Source: an uncultured Methanobrevibacter sp. (GTDB lineage Archaea; Methanobacteriota; Methanobacteria; Methanobacteriales; Methanobacteriaceae). From it: DNA of 14,223 nucleotides. How positions within the stretch are numbered: position 1 is the first letter of the stretch; the number at the start of each line of letters is the position of its first letter. The stretch spans positions 1 through 14,223 of the forward strand of contig CACZNW010000141.1 in assembly GCA_902782595.1 (NCBI GenBank), in the 5' to 3' direction. A program made the translations under genes and the position numbers. Positions 11,872-14,223 of the stretch are shown here, piece by piece. The notes below the pieces were generated by a model. The model was not told where the DNA came from and did not search any database. It saw only the letters and a program-made list of their open reading frames with translations.

Positions 11872-13365
11872 TTATTTTCTTTGCATCTGTTGACTTTTAA
11901 CTGCATTTTGGTATGATCCGACTGCTGCTGAGATTGCAGCTATCTTTTTGGCAGGCATGAATGTTGATTTTAACCTGTTTACATATTCAAGGTCTTCAGC
12001 GATAACATTTACCATTTCATCTTCAATGCCTTTCTTATATGTATCAATGAAGTGGGTGTTTAAATCACCTGAAATAAAGTTAGGATTTCTTAAAACAGCT
12101 TTATGGAATGGGATTGTAGTCTTAACACCTAAAATGATGTATTCGCTTAATGCCCTTTTCATTCTGTTGATTGCATCATTTCTATTTCTTCCATAGGTAA
12201 TCAGTTTTGAAATCATTGAGTCATAGAATGTCGGGATTGTATAGTTCATGTATACTCCACTGTCCAAACGCACGCCAGGTCCGCCGGGTGATCTGTAACC
12301 GGTAATTTTACCTGGATTTGGTGAGAAATCATTAAGAGGATCTTCTGCATTGATACGGCATTCAATAGCATGACCTGTTACCTCAATATCTTTCTGTTCA
12401 TAACTTAACTCATCACCGTTGGCGATTTTAATCTGTTCTTTGATTAAATCTGTATTTGTGACCAGTTCGGTAATAGGATGTTCCACCTGTATACGGGTAT
12501 TCATTTCAAGGAAATAATAGTTTCCGTTGTCATATAGGAATTCCACGGTTCCGGCACTTTTATATCCGATGTATTCAGCAGCTTTAACTGCACTGGATCC
12601 CATCTCTTCCCTTAACTCTTCAGTCATTATTGGTGAAGGAGCTTCTTCCAGGAGTTTTTGATGTCTTCTCTGAATGGAACATTCCCTGTCGGCTACATGG
12701 ATTACGTTTCCGTGTTCATCTGCCAGTAACTGGAATTCAATGTGGCGCGGTTTTTCAAGATATTTTTCAATGAATACTGTTGAATCACCGAAATTGGTTG
12801 AAGCAACAGATTGAGTGGATTCAATTGCACGTACAAGTTCTTCTTCTTCGTAAACTGCACGCATACCAATTCCACCCCCTCCTGCGGAAGCTTTTACAAT
12901 AACCGGGTATCCGATTTGGCGAGCTATCTCTTTGGCCTCTTCAATATCGGTTACGCCTTCGGGAGTACCTTCAATAACCGGAACTCCTGCCTTTTTCATA
13001 AGAGCCTTTGAGGTTATTTTATCTCCCATCTTATTGATTACATCTCCGCTCGGACCGATTAATTTAATTCCGTTTTTTTCACATTCTTCACCGAATTTTG
13101 CGTTTTCAGCTAAAAATCCGTAACCCGGATGGATTGCATCTGCTCCGGATTCAATTGCAATATCAATAATTTTTTCAATATTCAAATAGGATTTCGCAGG
13201 TGAAGGATTTCCCAGCGGATAACTTTCATCAGCGTAATTTGTATAAAGTGAAGTTTTGTCTGCATCAGAGTAAATAGCCACGCTTTTAATATCAAGTTCA
13301 CGACAAGCTCGCATTACTCTAATTGCTATTTCTCCTCTATTTGCGATTAATACTTTTTCAAACAT
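11872..13365 (-). CDS. pycA: Pyruvate carboxylase subunit A (biotin carboxylase)
   Basis: A 497-residue ATP-grasp biotin carboxylase that carboxylates biotin with bicarbonate and ATP. In methanogens it works with the biotin-bearing transcarboxylase subunit PycB to make oxaloacetate from pyruvate. Motifs: MFEKVLIANRGEIAIR at the N-terminus, AIHPGYGFLAEN (78-89), VKASAGGGGIGM (157-168, with ATP-binding K158), ECSIQRRHQKLLEEAPSP (228-245) and EMNTRIQVEHPITE (287-300). An acetyl-CoA carboxylase subunit would look alike, but archaea of this group lack fatty-acid synthesis. The frame runs 32 codons upstream; ATG 13365 is chosen because the family starts there and AGAGGT (13376-13371) precedes it. 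birA follows in the same operon; pycB is not in the window. Confidence 0.93.
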   Translation of the reverse strand: MFEKVLIANRGEIAIRVMRACRELDIKSVAIYSDADKTSLYTNYADESYPLGNPSPAKSYLNIEKIIDIAIESGADAIHPGYGFLAENAKFGEECEKNGIKLIGPSGDVINKMGDKITSKALMKKAGVPVIEGTPEGVTDIEEAKEIARQIGYPVIVKASAGGGGIGMRAVYEEEELVRAIESTQSVASTNFGDSTVFIEKYLEKPRHIEFQLLADEHGNVIHVADRECSIQRRHQKLLEEAPSPIMTEELREEMGSSAVKAAEYIGYKSAGTVEFLYDNGNYYFLEMNTRIQVEHPITELVTNTDLIKEQIKIANGDELSYEQKDIEVTGHAIECRINAEDPLNDFSPNPGKITGYRSPGGPGVRLDSGVYMNYTIPTFYDSMISKLITYGRNRNDAINRMKRALSEYIILGVKTTIPFHKAVLRNPNFISGDLNTHFIDTYKKGIEDEMVNVIAEDLEYVNRLKSTFMPAKKIAAISAAVGSYQNAVKSQQMQRK

Positions 13366-13434
13366 TTGAAACCTCTGAAATATTTTAATTAATATATAAT
13401 TATATATTACATGATATATTAAATATTTGATTAG
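13366..13434. promoter_or_regulatory. Divergent promoter between pycA and the METTL5-like gene
   Basis: A 69-base spacer, almost wholly A and T. The stretch at 13391-13409 (AATATATAATTATATATTA) contains overlapping TATA-like boxes usable in both directions. For the rightward gene a box centred near 13404 predicts transcription starting close to 13430, only a few bases before ATG 13435, which lacks a ribosome binding site; a leaderless message is likely. For pycA it leaves a short leader that includes AGAGGT at 13376-13371. Confidence 0.5.
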
Positions 13435-14064
13435 ATGAAAAAAATTACCCGTAAAAAACATTTAGAAATGAAACTTCAACAGATTCCATCTCATCCAAAT
13501 CCCGATGTGAATTTTGAACAGTATACTACACCATCTGTTATTGCATCTGATTTAATCTGGAATGCTTTCGGATTCGGAGACATCGATAATAGAAATGTTG
13601 CCGATTTGGGATGTGGAACAGGAATTTTTGCAATAGCCTCTCGGTTAATGGGAGCTGACAGGGCGGTAGGTATTGATATTGACCCTGATTCTCTTGAGGC
13701 TGCAGATGTTTATTCCCGAGAATTGGGTCTTGACAATATTTCATTTATATGTGGGGATATTTCTGATTTTGAATGTGATGTGGAAATTGATACTGTCTTT
13801 CAAAATCCTCCTTTCGGATCACAAAAAAGGGCAAAAAGAGGTCAGGATTTAAAGTTTGTTAAAAAGGCATGTGAGTTGAATCCGGAAGTTTTATATTCAT
13901 TTCACATGGCTTCCAGTAAAGATTTTTTAATTGATTTTTACAGTGAAAATAATCTGGATATCACTCATGTATTCAGGTATGAATTTCCAATTCCAAAAAT
14001 TTATGAGTTTCACACTAAAGAAAGGACAAATGTGGATGTTATTGTAATTAGAGCGGTTTTGTGA
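13435..14064 (+). CDS. METTL5-like N6-adenine RNA methyltransferase
   Basis: A 209-residue SAM-dependent methyltransferase of the COG2263/METTL5-like group. Features in order: NFEQYTTPSVIASDL (26-40), the family's EQYxTP N-terminal signature; VADLGCGTGIFAIA (55-68), the SAM-binding glycine loop; GIDID (79-83), the acidic residue for the SAM ribose; and FQNPPFGSQKR (122-132), the NPPF catalytic motif of amino-adenine methyltransferases. Human METTL5 methylates one 18S rRNA adenine; a small-subunit rRNA target is inferred here. The C-terminal region (residues 150-209) matches the family's usual length. ATG 13435 has no ribosome binding site and is probably leaderless; ATG at codon 12 is less likely because it would trim the conserved basic start. 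The gene stands alone, divergent from pycA. Confidence 0.85.
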   Translation: MKKITRKKHLEMKLQQIPSHPNPDVNFEQYTTPSVIASDLIWNAFGFGDIDNRNVADLGCGTGIFAIASRLMGADRAVGIDIDPDSLEAADVYSRELGLDNISFICGDISDFECDVEIDTVFQNPPFGSQKRAKRGQDLKFVKKACELNPEVLYSFHMASSKDFLIDFYSENNLDITHVFRYEFPIPKIYEFHTKERTNVDVIVIRAVL

Positions 14065-14080
14065 AGTTTAAATTTTTGCA

Positions 14081-14096
14081 ATTTTCTATTTTTTTA
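14081..14096 (+). terminator. T-run after the METTL5-like gene
   Basis: ATTTTCTATTTTTTTA lies 17 bases after the TGA stop. Archaeal transcription commonly ends at such U-tracts without a hairpin, and none is visible here. Confidence 0.4.
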
Positions 14097-14111
14097 GCTC
14101 AAAAAACAATA

Positions 14112-14146
14112 CCTTTATATAGGGGTTAATATAAACTTTATATTAA
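14112..14146 (+). promoter_or_regulatory. Strong-looking promoter with a 21-base palindrome, for a gene beyond the right edge
   Basis: CTTTATATA (14113-14121) is a near-consensus archaeal TATA box preceded by an A-rich stretch suited to TFB. Just downstream, TTAATATAAA (14126-14135) and TTTATATTAA (14137-14146) form a perfect palindrome around a single C, covering the predicted transcription start near 14140. After it come 77 bases with a small hairpin (GTAGC 14173-14177 with GCTAC 14188-14192) and no start codon with a good ribosome binding site before the window ends. Confidence 0.45.
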
Positions 14147-14223
14147 TATATTCTCTGAGTATAAAAAAGTTGGTAGCATAATAAAAAGCTACGGATATTA
14201 TAATTGATATAATATTTTGTAAA

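Noticed and set aside
13366..13461. 32-residue N-terminal extension of PycA
   Set aside because: It would cross the divergent promoter and overlap the METTL5-like start; the family starts at MFEKVLIANRG after AGAGGT.
1..14223. CRISPR array, tRNA/rRNA genes, prophage or defence island
   Set aside because: No regularly spaced repeats, cloverleaf, integrase, capsid or nuclease gene was seen on either strand.

Overview
The window looks like chromosomal DNA of a hydrogenotrophic methanogenic archaeon of the order Methanobacteriales, most likely Methanobrevibacter or a close relative. The evidence is AT-rich intergenic DNA with archaeal TATA-like boxes, GGTGA/GGAGG ribosome binding sites, an archaeal-type CoaD, a FwdF-like polyferredoxin, class III (type IV pilin-like) signal peptides, DUF2070, an MJ0158-family PLP enzyme, a split class I fumarase and a separately encoded biotin carboxylase subunit of pyruvate carboxylase. 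The genus is inferred from protein character only; no rRNA or tRNA gene is present.

Layout. Positions 1-367 hold a possible CDS tail and a repeat- and hairpin-rich leader in front of coaD (368-838). A two-cluster ferredoxin (889-1080) and an eight-motif FwdF-like polyferredoxin (1089-2099) follow as an electron-transfer pair, ending at a hairpin shared with two converging pilin-like genes (2294-2500 and 2119-2301, minus). Diverging from the pilins are a two-TM protein with a degenerate PLD-like domain (2685-3830) and a UPF0173 metallo-hydrolase (3830-4549), coupled by a TAATG overlap. Next come RqcH (minus, 4546-6552), a small EMC6-like membrane protein (6641-6913), DUF2070 (minus, 6908-8728), fumarase beta (8845-9366), a small acidic protein joined to an MJ0158-family PLP enzyme (9459-9788, 9789-10943), the pycA-birA operon (minus, 13365-11872 and 11850-10933) and a METTL5-like methyltransferase (13435-14064). 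The window ends in the promoter of a gene that lies outside it.

How the genes fit together. Most are core metabolic or housekeeping genes: CoA synthesis; electron delivery to CO2 reduction; C4-acid metabolism (pyruvate carboxylase makes oxaloacetate, fumarase interconverts malate and fumarate in the incomplete reductive TCA route); biotin attachment; ribosome quality control (RqcH); rRNA modification. PycA and BirA form the clearest functional operon, the ligase biotinylating the carboxylase partner PycB, which is not in the window. Genes are packed tightly: three convergent pairs overlap at their stop codons by 4 to 11 nt.

I see no prophage, CRISPR array, complete IS, toxin-antitoxin or recognisable defence cassette. 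The candidates for undescribed biology are the competing RNA hairpins before coaD, the TGAGT operator-like array before fumarase beta, the 21-nt palindrome at the right edge, the His/Asp-rich soluble domain of DUF2070, the membrane-anchored inactive-looking PLD protein coupled to a hydrolase, and the unrecognised acidic protein fused in operon to the PLP enzyme.
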